Assembly (NCBI RefSeq): GCF_024323335.1
Contig: NC_066581.1
Span: 179,731,330-179,795,329 of the forward strand
Source of the DNA: Lathyrus oleraceus
Lineage: Eukaryota; Streptophyta; Magnoliopsida; Fabales; Fabaceae
Direction of reading: 5' to 3'
DNA: 64,000 nucleotides
Made by a program: the position numbers and the translations under genes
The notes under the pieces: generated by a model
Database searches by the model: none
Told to the model about the DNA's origin: nothing
Seen by the model: the letters and a program-made list of their open reading frames with translations, nothing else
Shown: piece by piece, positions 47,096 through 58,093 of the stretch
Numbering within the stretch: the first letter of the stretch is position 1
Layout of the letters: each line of letters begins with the position of its first letter

Positions 47096-48011
47096 ATGGA
47101 TTCTTTAAAACTATAATTTCTTATTCTTCTTGAAGCCGTGCAGGACAAAAGGGTATTTGTTGCTAACTCAGGTTTTCGGCATATTGATAGTTGGAGTTGG
47201 AAGTTGAATTTTATCGTTGGTCAACTTTCCGAGGCAACAATTGCTGAATGGGAGATGCTGCAAAATATTTTAAGAATCGTGAATCTGCTTCCTGCTGCGT
47301 CTGGTGTTTTTATTTGGTCGCACGAGCCTAACAATTCTCTCTCAAGTCTTTCTATTACTGTTTAAGTTCCAAGCTATATGCAAGTTTTTCTATTGATCAA
47401 AATTTGGCAATTGCTCTGAAAATGTTGTGGAAAGCTAATGTTCCTTCAGATATTCAAGTCTTTGCTTTAAGGCTTCTCCTTAGCAAACTTCAAACGAGAA
47501 ACGAGTTGGCGAAACATGGAATTCTAGCGGATGCACATAACATGGTTTGTCCTTTATGCTTTAGACCTGAAGAATCTCATAACCATGTCTTCCTTCATTG
47601 TTCCAAATCAGCCCGAGTTTGGCAGATTTTGGCTTGGATTGGTCTAGCTAGATTTCAGGCTTGAGATACAATTATAAATCATATATTATTGTTTGATTTG
47701 AAGTTGCATTGTAATCTCAAGAAGAATTTCCGTCTCCTTTGATGGCTCGCTACGATTTGGTGTATTTGATTTATTAGAAATGACATATAAAAGGGTGAAT
47801 AACATTGTTTTCTTGTAAAATCCCTGTCTTTGAGAATAGTTAGGTGCAAGTCTAATGATTTGTTAGTTTGTGATAGGAGCTTATCGCTCACTAATTCATT
47901 TTTGTGTTTTTGTTAAGGCATGTTTTGCGGGGCTCCTTTTATATTTGGGTTGAATACAATCATTTGGCTCCATTGTATTCGCTTTAATGCAATCATTTGC
48001 TTATAAAAAAA
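47096..48011 (+). pseudogene. L1-type LINE, 3' fragment
   Basis: End of the LINE ORF2: DSWSWKLNF...EWEMLQNIL, then LWKANVPSDIQVFALRLLLSKLQTRNELAKHGI and CPLCFRPEESHNHVFLHCSKSARVWQ, the zinc-binding zf-RVT domain (C, C, H and C residues visible). A stop and frameshift near 47364 separate the two pieces; the ORF ends at 47664. About 350 bp of 3' untranslated sequence with a short A run (48005-48011) follows. The RT part is absent, as is usual for 5'-truncated LINEs. Confidence 0.8.
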
Positions 48012-49020
48012 TCATTTATCCATTAACTTGTTAAAATAGAGGCTAACTAGAGGCTAGAGCCTAGTGGTTATGTTACCTTTGACATATATTTTATATCATG
48101 TCACATCACTACAAACTTTCATATTTACGTAATTCATGCACATAAATTTTATATGCGATTTAGTTTTTCTTAGCCGACATTTGATATTCATGTGGAATCT
48201 AAGTAGAATGTCAAATATTTATTTAATGTGTATCACGTTATTTTCTTATAAATGAAGTTTAACAAATACGCTATCGAAAACAGAAAAGTTTAAGAAATAG
48301 ACCATGTTGACGTTCACTCATGCGTTATAGTTTGAAGTTTGAAGGACATTTTTCGTAGTTTTGCTCACAATTTTGAATATTGATTCCTTTTGTTTTTTCA
48401 AATGACAAATTATAGTTGGATTTTGCCATCAAAAGATTTGAACTCATAACATTTGTATTATTTAAATTAATTATGTTCCTCCTCCAAATAACATTGTCAT
48501 TTCTTACCAATTTAAATTTTATTTATATATTTTAAGCTTTTTAGACATACTCCATCCATTCTTCTTATAATTAACTTTTAATTTTTTAAATTTATTAAAT
48601 AATTAGTATATCTAATTTATATAGATCAAACACATCAATTATTTAATGAATTTAGAAATTTAAATTTTTTTTAAAATAAAGAATAAAAAAAATTTAATAT
48701 AAGATTTTAGTCTTTCAATTTTAATTTATCGTGTATTTTGAAACCACTTTTGGTGACATAACAATAAGATTAAGTGAAAAAATTTAATATAATGTTTTAG
48801 TAAAATTATCGACTATAAAATCAACCTAAAAGTAAGGTGATCAAAACTAAAAACATTAAAATTAAGGATTAATAATATGATTTTTAAGATAAAAATTTAA
48901 TATTTTATTTTAATTTTTAAAGTAACGAGGTTAAATATGTATCTAAAACAAATAAAAACTAATATATTTATAAAGATTGAAAATAAAATAAAACTTTATA
49001 AATTATTAAAAGAAAAATGT
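48012..49020. other. AT-rich spacer, nothing recognised
   Basis: Very AT-rich with many stops in all frames. A stretch beginning ACTCCATCCATTCTT at 48549 resembles a Stowaway MITE end, but no matching opposite end was found. Confidence 0.5.
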
Positions 49021-49023
49021 AAT

Positions 49024-49788
49024 TTATTTATAAGTGAGCACAAAGTCTCTGGTTGTGTTTAGGTAGTGCATCACACACTTTACTGCTATCCAATGTTGCA
49101 TATTAGGGTTATTGATATATATGACAAGAACTCCTATTATGAATGCTAAGACAAGATGGATGAAAACTTGACCACTCATAAGACTCCCCACAAATGAAGC
49201 GTAGGGAACCTTATGCATTCAAGATCCGTAATGAGACACTGTTTGATACTAAACATGTCTCCTCTAGCAACATGTGTGTCTTATAGTTTACTATATTTCA
49301 TGATGGATCTATCAAAAACTGTACAAATATATCTCCTATGTGGCAATGCTAAAATATTCCGAGAGCGATCTCTAAGTATTTGAGTTCCTAAGACAAATGA
49401 GGCATCCCCAAGACATTTTATCACAAAATTCTTTGTGAGAAATCTCTTATTTTCATGCAATAAACATATGGTGTTGTTTGTCAAAAGGATATTCATCTAC
49501 ATATAATACTAAGAAAATAAATGTATTCCCATTGAACTTTTCGTATATGCAATCATCAATTACATTAACCTTAAAAAAATGAGAATATAACTTGATGAAA
49601 TTTGTAATACTATTGACATGGAGCATGTTTAAGGCCATATATGGATTTTTTGAGTTTGCAAACCATATAGTTTTGGTCTCCTAACACAAAGTTTTTTTTT
49701 GTTGTAACACATATATTGTCTGTTTAATGCTTCCATTTAGAAAGACAATCTTTTCAAAAATCTATTTAACAAATCTATTGTTTTGCAG
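49024..49788 (-). pseudogene. Decayed Ty1/copia RT, minus strand
   Basis: Minus-strand fragments in shifting frames: KKSIYGLKHAP, FNGNTFIFLVLYVDEYPFD (active-site box YVDE, family YVDD), FVIKCLGDASFVLGTQILRDRS and KVPYASFVGSLMSG...HWIAVKCVMHYL. They follow the order of RVT_2. No LTR was found next to it. It is older than the copia at 19579-47051, judging by the amount of decay. Confidence 0.8.
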
Positions 49789-52495
49789 GACAATGGCTTG
49801 ATAGAATCAAAAATTTCAAAATTGATGGATGATCATACTAACTTCATGCTCACTAATATTTCTTCAGTTGAGGAGATTCATATGACTGTCATGAATCTAT
49901 AGACTGACTCTGCTTTTGGACCTGATGGGTTTGGTGCATTATGTTACCAACATTATTGGGAGATTATAAAGTTTAATGTCATAAATATTGTCACACAATT
50001 CTTTTTGCAGATTGAATCCTCCCTCATTATAATTCAAACACTATTGTTTTCATCCCCCCCCCCCCCCCAAAAAATGAAGATGACAACTTAAATTAATTCA
50101 AGCCAATTGCTCTAGCTAATTTCAAACCTAAAATTATCACAAAGATCCTTGTTGATAGGTTGGCTACTCTTTCCTTCCTTGGTTTCTCCTGAGCAAAAAG
50201 GATTTGTAAATGGAAGAAGCATTAGGGATAACATCTGCCTCACCTCTGAAGTTATAAACCTCCTAAAAAATAAGAGTTTTGGAGGCAATAAGGCCCTTAA
50301 AATTTACATTCCAAAAGCCTGTGATACCTTGAGTTCGCCTTTTATTAAGACTTTTGATTGCTTTGGTTTCAACAACAAATTATGCATGTGGATTCATGTG
50401 ATCCTTCAGTTTTCTTTCCTTTCGATAGGCATGAATGGCAACCAAGTTGGTTTCTTCAAGTGCTCTAATGGTTTGAGGCAAATATATCCTCTTTATCTTC
50501 CCCTTTTTTGCCTTGTAGAAGAGGTGTTAAGTAGAGGGATCTTAAAGTTGGTTGTTGAGAATCATATATCTTTGATCAAAGAGTCTAGAAATTGCAATAT
50601 ACCTTCCCATACCCTATATGCGGATGAAATTACGATCTTCTGTTGAGGAGATAAACAATATATTAAAACTATTGCTAATTTTCTATCTAATTATGATAAT
50701 TGCTCTGGTAAAATTTGTAATGCCTTTAAATATCTTATTTATGCAGGAGCAACGATAAGTACTACACAAAATGTTGGTTAATTTGCTTGGCTTCTATATG
50801 GATTTTCCTCCTTTCTTGTACCTGGGAGCCCCTACATTTATTGGCAAGTCTTCTGTCAGTTGATGGAAGAATGTAGTTAGTCAAGTCGCTGATTAAAAGT
50901 ATGTTGATTCATTGCATATCCATTTAGATTTGGCTTTCTAGCATCATAAAAGTTATTGGAACTTGGATGAGAAACTTTATATGGAGTGCTAACTTGGCAA
51001 AGAAGAAAATAATGACTATTTCCTAGAAAACTTATTGCAAAAGTCTCAAGGAACGAGAGCTTGATTTAAAGTCTCTAAAGACATTCAATGAAGCTTATAA
51101 CAATGTTGGAATTTTTATCAAGCTAAAAATGGTTGATCTCATCTCCTTTCCTCTAGGGTTATAAGAAAAAATAGAACCATTTCTCACAACATTAAATCTT
51201 ATTTATGTAGAAACATTAAAAATTGTTTTGGCACAGTCAAAGAGAGCATTCATTGGTTGATTGGAAATGGTGATCTTATCAACTTTTGGCTCGATTATTG
51301 GTTTGATGAGCCTTTGGATCTCAAATTCAAAATCCTTGAAATTTTCCATAACACACTCACTTCAAAGGTGAGTGATAATTTAAATAACGAGAATTGGCAT
51401 ATCCCTGATAACATCAGGACTGCTTTTCCTAGTATGCACTCTCTTATTTTCAAGATCTCTATTCCTATCATGGATATAGATGATATGTATGGAATGACTC
51501 TGATAATGACCATCTCAGTCTGAAATAAGCTTACAACTTCCTTGACAAACCTAATCCTTATTCTTTTAGTTATATTTTCCCTTGGAATAATAATATCCCT
51601 CATTCTAGATCTCTGTTGGTCTAAAGATTCATTCATAATAGTCTTCCTATTGATGAAAACATGGCCACAAGAGGCGTTGCTCTTCCTTTCATTTGTGATC
51701 TCTGCAAGAAACATTTTAAATCTTCTAATCATATTTTCTTTGATCACTCATTTATAAAGAAAAATTAGACTTGGTTTACATATCCTCTAAATCTAATCAA
51801 AGATCGATAATTTCTTGGATTGTAAGAAAGTGATCCTCATGGACTGGTCTCCTCAAGCTCATATTGTTGTCATGGCTTGCATTATAAATGTCTTCCATCA
51901 GGTTTGGACAACCATAAACTTGTTGAAATTTTAAGACAATGATACTAATTGGAAAACCTGCATCACCATTATCTCCTCTGAGGCCAAGTTTGATGGCAAT
52001 CACACATCCAAGTTATCCAATTCCTCTATCTGAAATTTTACTATCTTGAATAAATTTGACATCACAATTCATCCTCAAAAGACATTGAAGATAAAGGAGG
52101 TTATTTGGCATCACCCTCTAGAAGTTGGTTTAAAGGTAATATTGATGGCTTGGCCAGAGGCACCCATTCTTTAAGTGCTTGTGGTGACATTTTCAGAAAT
52201 GAGAATGTTATTCATGTTGACAGCTTTTATGCTTATCTTAGCTTTGGCACTGCTTTGGTAGTTGAGATGTTTGCTTCTATGATAACTTTAGAAAAGGCAA
52301 TGGAGAATAATTGGAAGAAAGTTTGGACAGAAATAAATTGTTCCCAATGGATTGTGCCCTTGTTGTTAATACTTTCTCTAGTCCTAGTTCGGTTCCTTGG
52401 AAGGTTACAACTAGATGACTCAACTGTTTATCCTTCTCTAAATCTATTGGTTTTATGGTCACTCACATATATAGAGAAGCCAATTCTGTTGGGGT
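49789..52495 (+). pseudogene. Decayed L1-type LINE: RT, zf-RVT and RNase H
   Basis: Plus-strand pieces in order: GLIESKISKLMDDHTNFMLT and DSAFGPDGFGALCYQ (start of RT); SPEQKGFVNGRSIRDNICLT...YADEI (50149-50646, active site YADE where the family has YADD); MIGNGDLINFWLDYWFDEPL (51257); FICDLCKKHFKSSNHIFF (zf-RVT, about 51690); and ASPSRSWFKGNIDGLARGTHSLSACG...LEKAMENNWKKVWTEIN (52105-52545, RNase H of the type at the C-terminus of some plant LINEs). Many stops and frameshifts, plus a C14 run at 50055-50068, interrupt it. Endonuclease and ORF1 are missing. A copia LTR has inserted at its 3' end. Confidence 0.8.
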
Positions 52496-52953
52496 TGGTT
52501 GAAAATATACATCTTGAAGAAGTCCTACATCATTTAGTTTTGTGAATGAAGAGAGAGTCACAGGTTATATATAGGATACAAGTTCTTTGAAGTCCCACAC
52601 CACTTAGTTTTGTGAAGGAAGAGGGAGTCTAAGGTTGTATACAAGATTCAAGTTCTTCATTCCAAGATGCACCAGTCAAAAGAACTTTAAGCTTGTATTT
52701 GACTTTTTTTGTTCTCTTATACTTTCGTATTATAGTATTGTGAGATATAGTTAAATATTTGTTTTGTAGGGTGTGGGTATACTGGGGGGCTGAGTTAGTT
52801 AAGGGTATATTATGTGTTGTAACAATTTTTATATAGTGGTATTCTCTGGTTGTCTATTGACAACGACCGTGGTTTTCTCTAGTTTTGGAGTTTCCACGTT
52901 ACGTTCTTGTGTTATAATTGTGTTTCTCCTTTCTCTATATGTTTTTTTCAACA
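52496..52953 (+). mobile_element. Ty1/copia LTR, older family
   Basis: Ends TTTCAACA directly before a primer site, and begins near TGGTTGAAAATATAC. Near the start a ~50-bp piece (GTCC.ACA.CA.TTAGTTTTGTGAA) is present twice (about 52520-52560 and 52590-52630). The rest resembles short legume copia LTRs (GTGTTGTAACA, GTGGTATTCTCTGG). The start position is approximate. Confidence 0.65.
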
Positions 52954-52955
52954 AA

Positions 52956-52967
52956 TGGTATCCGAGT
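52956..52967 (+). promoter_or_regulatory. Decayed tRNA-iMet primer-binding site
   Basis: TGGTATCCGAGT, two mismatches from TGGTATCAGAGC, two bases after the LTR end. Confidence 0.65.
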
Positions 52968-53268
52968 TTTTGGTTTGATATGGGGATAAGTGTTCTTAGT
53001 ATGCTCTGTGGTTGCAGTTTTGTCTAATCTTCCACATCAGAAAAGATGTATAGTATTGTGAAAGATTTATTGAGCTGCAATAAAAAATTTCGCTGTGCAG
53101 TTTGGGCTAGAGAAAATTGATGGAAGAATTTTTTTTTACTTGTGAAAATTTCAAGTCAAAGTTGTGTTGATACAATCAAGATTACACAAGGTACAAGATT
53201 ATGTCGATGGTTGAAGAGCTTCCTACCAACAAAGAAGTTGCACCATAAAGTTTCAACCTGGTTTTCGA
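52968..53268 (+). pseudogene. Leader and start of copia gag, truncated
   Basis: After the PBS, the stretch near 53098-53130 reads KFGLEKIDGR, like the conserved start of copia gag, and 53150-53200 reads VLIQSRLHKVQDYVDG. Nothing coding follows. No other domain of this element is seen. Confidence 0.5.
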
Positions 53269-53720
53269 CATGTGAAAATTCTTGAAGTGGTTTAGCTTCA
53301 AGTGAAGTATACTCTTCTTTAGGTGGAATTTGAAAGTTTTTTAAAACTATGATTGTTGGTGAAGACAATGTGAAATTCTTGGAGTGGTTTAACTTCAAGT
53401 GAAATTTATTCTTCATGATAAAATATATGATGGTTGGTGATGAGAATGAGAAATTCTTGAAGTGGTTTATCTTCAAGTGAAATATATTTTTCATGAGAGA
53501 GTATGACAATTTTTAAAACTATGATTGTCGGTGAAGACAATGTGAAAATTCTTGGAGTGGTGTAGCTTAAAGTGATTATACTCTTTCTGGTGGAGTATGA
53601 TTGTCGGTGAATACAATGAAAGTTTATGTATTATTTTCAATAAAGGTGAAGATTATTTAGGTTGGTTGAAAATATACATGTTGATACTCTTTAAGGTGGA
53701 GTATGATTGTCGGTGAAGAT
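53269..53720. repeat. Degenerate tandem repeat next to copia remnant
   Basis: Four to five imperfect units sharing GTGAAATTCTTGGAGTGGTTTAG, CTTCAAGTGAA and GATTGTTGGTGAAGACAATG. Some units carry AAGGTGGAGTATGATTGT, which looks like a PPT plus LTR start, so the array may derive from an element 3' junction (inference). Confidence 0.6.
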
Positions 53721-53728
53721 AGTAAATG

Positions 53729-54053
53729 TTCTACGGTCCTCAGCTTCTCGGACCCAAATTAGAGATAGTAATGCGTATCCACAAATACTTGTGTGACATT
53801 TCCAAATCTAAAAGAGTCTCCACTTAGTAGATGGATCTCAAGCCAACTTATTAAGGACTACTTTACATAAGTCGAACATGACTATACCATCCTCTTATCT
53901 TAATTACACTCAAGTTCGGGTTAGAACTTATCTCACCACTCAGAGATCACCAAGCACAACAAGCAGATTATATCATACAAACAAATATATAAACATCACA
54001 TATATACAATTATATTCATACAAAAAAGTAGGCTAAACCCACTGGAGACTACT
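53729..54053 (-). other. Ogre 5' leader stub
   Basis: Homologous to 14380-14697, the leader beside the PBS of Ogre 1. It ends abruptly at about 53729 against the copia-derived repeat, so the rest of that Ogre body was lost. Confidence 0.8.
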
Positions 54054-54070
54054 CCCCAGCAGAGTTGCCA
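54054..54070 (-). promoter_or_regulatory. Primer-binding site, tRNA-Arg type (one change)
   Basis: Minus strand TGGCAACTCTGCTGGGG; the Ogre 1 site reads TGGCGACTC... It lies on the left of the LTR at 54080, i.e. on its downstream side. Confidence 0.8.
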
Positions 54071-54079
54071 CTTAATTTC

Positions 54080-57000
54080 TGTAGCGGTAAATTCATGATC
54101 ATCAAGCTATTGATAAGCTAGAGATCAATAAAACCAGAGTCGCCACCGCGCTTTTATTGTTTCCAAGGGAAAAGGGAAAAGTACGAACAAAACCCAAAAG
54201 TAAGAAGTTTTCAAATCAAAACTAATAAAATGCCAGAGATTACAGGTAAGGGGCTTGGTTACACAGAGGGAAGGTGTTAGCACCCAAAGTGTCATAGGTA
54301 CTCATAGGGAGCCCTTTTTTTGTGTGCATATGTATTTTGTACAAAGTGATGTTTACAAACAAATAGAATGGGGGGATGAGAAAAGAATTCATTAATTATA
54401 TTTTTGTGTTTGACAAGACCTTCGGACTTGTGCCTACGTACCAACATAAAATGAGGGATCAAAACCTCGTAGTTCGTGTACAAATTTCTAAGTGGATGCA
54501 TTGCTTTTAACGAAATTTAAGTTTGAAAGGAACAAAGGCCTAAAATGGTTTAAATGAGTTAGTTCTTTTTTGCTTTTTGAAATTTTAAGTCAAGTATAAT
54601 TAAATTCATTTACAAGTTTGATTAAGAAAAGGAGTTGAAAAATGCAATGGCATAAGGCCAAAGTTTCTAGTTTGCAAAGTGGTCAAAGTTTAAAACAAAC
54701 TAAGTTCAATCAAAGAAGGTCTTTTTTAAAAAAAGGAGGGAGATATTTTGAAATTAAAGAAATGGGGAGGAGATGAAGAGATTAATCCTATGCAAAAAAT
54801 TAAAAGTTAGGGGTTGAAAATATCTGACCAATGGGTAGCAATCCAATAGACAAGAATGTTAATAGAAACCCAAATTCCCTTGGATATTTAGAATCAAGCA
54901 ACACACAAATGCACAATTATATCAATCTTGAAGAGCAAGGCATCAAATAAAGATAGCCACATCCAAGCTTAACCACTCCATGATCTTCTTCAAATTAGCC
55001 CATGAAACAGATGAATTCCACAAGTCATAGGTTCAAAATAACAGCTTCACAATGATCATGTTGCAGATGAACTCAAAGGGATCTTAAATGATGTATCAGA
55101 TGAAGTTTCAAATTGCAAGCACTTCGTTTCTCAAAAAGTTAGCATTGGCCAAGTCCTTTAGCATAGGGAGGTTTCCGAAATTCTAAGTCCAATTGGTCCA
55201 AGATCAAGTCAACAGTCCACACAAAAGTCTTTTAGGGTTTTTGTTCTTATTTTGTACATTTATGGTCAAGGACCACACAAACAAACCAAATATACACAAA
55301 CAAGATATATCACACAATATGGTCCAAGTGGACAAAATGAAAATTGCATTAACATAAACAATTATAATGGTATGAATAATGGCAAATGAATAAAGGCTAA
55401 AATTAAATTGCATTAAAGTAAATGGCTCGAAATTAAATGTTAGTTGTTAATGAGTTATAAGTTAGTATTTTTTTTTTTGCTTTTACTTTTTATTTGAAGT
55501 CATTCTTTGGAGAACACTCAACCCACTTATCACAAGCATGGATCTTTGAACCAAGACATCTTCCAAAGGAAGGAAAAAAGGCCAAGTTTCCACACAATAC
55601 CATGATAGAGGGGAGACTTACAATCTCACTAACTAGAATGCTATGCCTTTTTGTGTCACAAATTGAGCGCTATGTTAAGCAATCGTAATTGGACTTATAT
55701 AGAAGTCACAACTATTTGAGGCCGAGCAATAGAATTTTGGTGTTAATGCATGTTAAAGACATAGTATAATGGACTATTATCATGAAACATACCACACACA
55801 AAAAGAATATGCAAAAGAGGTGGCCTAATCTCATCCATACTTATGTTGATTTTGCAATCAACTAGCGTTAGGACTTAGAGATATCATAGGCCAAATGGGA
55901 TGAATGCATAAAGAAGGGGAAGTAGATGAAGAAGGAGGGGAATGTATCAAAACTCAAATTGGTCAAAGGAGGAATTTTACCAAATTAATATCATCCATTT
56001 ATTTTGGGAGATGGAATGTACATTCCATCAATCCCCTAAATCCAATGATGATAACTTGACAAAGTCAAATCTACCTTGACCAAGGCCCAACAACAAGAGT
56101 CAAACTTATACAAGTCATCATAATAGGTCAACACAATAAATTGGCATTTATTTAAATTTAAAATATTAAAATAATACATTTAAATTAAATATGGTTTGTC
56201 AAATTCCTAAAACCTTATCAAAACACCAAAGAAATAGCCATGACATTTATCATAGGTCAAACAAGGTCAAAAGACCTTGCAGAAAAAATTTCAGAATTTT
56301 TAAAGACTTAAAAGTATTTTTAAACAATTAAAAACAATCACAAAATCAATTAAATTATAAAAAATATTAATAATGATCCAAAAAATAATTTTAACTCAAA
56401 ATATGAAAGAGGAAATTATTTGAAATTTTTTGGTGAAACCCTCATATTTTTTGGATCAATATTAAAATTAATATGAATTAATAAAAAGAAAAGGAATAAA
56501 AGAAAAATCAGAAAATGTGAAAAACGTGGACCACTTGATCTCCCTCATTAATTGAGGTGGCAGATCAAGTGGATCTGCGTGCGCGTTCCATGGTGCACTG
56601 CAGTCAACGCGGCATAGACTTGGTATTTAAAAGCAACGCACGAGATTAAAACATTTCAACCTCATCTAATGGCTCTGAACACTTCCAGCTCATCATCGGG
56701 GCCAAAGGCCGGTCATCTTCTCCGATGACCTTGGCCAGACTGGTTCAGTCATCACCACATCATAAATGACAAAAGAGGACATGATCTGAAAGATAAAATA
56801 GTGTAGATCACGAATATCACCTCAATTTTAACTAAATCCAAATATATAGAGAGATATATGGAGTTGAATTTTGAGGTGTGTCAACTGAGTTGCTTCGATT
56901 TGACCTCTAAGCAACTCAATCTTCTTGCCTACATTGGTAGGACTTCAGACAAGTCATATATCTCAATATTCCACCTTACTTAACTTTTTATGTGAGTGTC

Positions 57001-58077
57001 AAATGAGAAAAGTGTCTTTATCAATATTGTAGCTATTTCAAAGATATTAAAAATGGTCACCAATTTCATGTCATTTGGATTTAGAATGATGGAGTTATGC
57101 ATTTTTGAAGTTTGGAAAAATCACTTGTTCAATGGTATAGGTCAAAAATGACCTATAATGTATCCTCATATCACATGCTCATAAAAGTTGAATTTGCTTC
57201 CACTCCCAACATAAAAGTATAAGTAGACATCTTTAATTTGATTGTGCAACTTGGAAATCTTTAATCTTATAAAAATTGAGCAAGTTATGGCCTTGAGAAG
57301 TTGACTTTCAAATTAGGGTTTAGACAAAATGACCTATAATGTTTCAACATAGAAAATGATTTTCCAAGCAAAACGAGCTCTAGGTCTCAACATGAAAGTT
57401 GTTTTTAATGTCATTTATAGTAACGGTTCTCTTGGAATCATTTTCATATGGTGAAAATTATAGGAGATAGGGTCTAGGGAGACTCAGTTTTGATCAGATG
57501 AATTCATCTGGCCAACCACCATCAACCAACTTGCTAACTTTCAATTCTATTGACTTTCTTGGCTCATGGTAGATCATATATGCATAAGATGATGAATTTT
57601 GAGGTGTCCCTTGAGAATTTTGATCAATAGGTGAGATAGTTTGTTGGGCAAGTTACTCAAGATACCCAGTCAAACTAGGGTTTCCAAGGCAAATCACCCT
57701 CAGACTCTTGAAGAAAACTTGATCAATATGACATGTAGAGATCATTGGGACTATATGATGCTCATAACTATCCTTGGATCAATTCATGGTTATTCTCCTT
57801 GTCATGAGGGTCTCAAACCCTAGATATGAACTTGATAGATCAATGGTGATCATGCCCTACCTACAAAAGAGTTAGGCAAATACAAAGACATATTTTTGGT
57901 ATTTTGGTTAGTAAAATGATAATATACAAGTATGATACAAACACATGGTGCTTGGTGATCTCTCCCAAAACAAACCCAATGAAAGAGGGGTAAGGAGGAT
58001 GCCAAGGTATGATCCCAATGCTAATGCATATGATGAAATTGCATGAGGGATCTTAGGGCCAAAATTGGGGTCTTAGA
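54080..58077 (-). mobile_element. Ogre LTR (3998 bp) shared by two element bodies
   Basis: Minus strand starts TCTAAGACCCCAATTTTGG at 58077 (expected TG start decayed) and ends GCTACA at 54080. It aligns with 14724-19373 but lacks about 710 bp between 56954 and 56955 that contain the TATA box in the other copy. The right side carries the PPT of Ogre 2, the left side a PBS and leader. Confidence 0.88.
56531..56572. repeat. Conserved hairpin in Ogre LTR, second copy
   Basis: CCACTTGATCT at 56531-56541 and AGATCAAGTGG at 56562-56572, same loop region as 17165-17206. Confidence 0.85.
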
Positions 58078-58093
58078 GCTGCCCCTATTTAAG
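58078..58093 (-). promoter_or_regulatory. Probable polypurine tract of Ogre 2
   Basis: Minus strand CTTAAATAGGGGCAGC directly before the LTR. A weak PPT by purine content but in the right place. Confidence 0.55.

Noticed and set aside
48549..48700. Stowaway-like MITE end (ACTCCATCCATTC)
   Set aside because: No matching inverted end or TA duplication found downstream.
50055..50068. Poly-C run in the LINE
   Set aside because: Simple run, possibly a sequencing or slippage artefact; no function implied.
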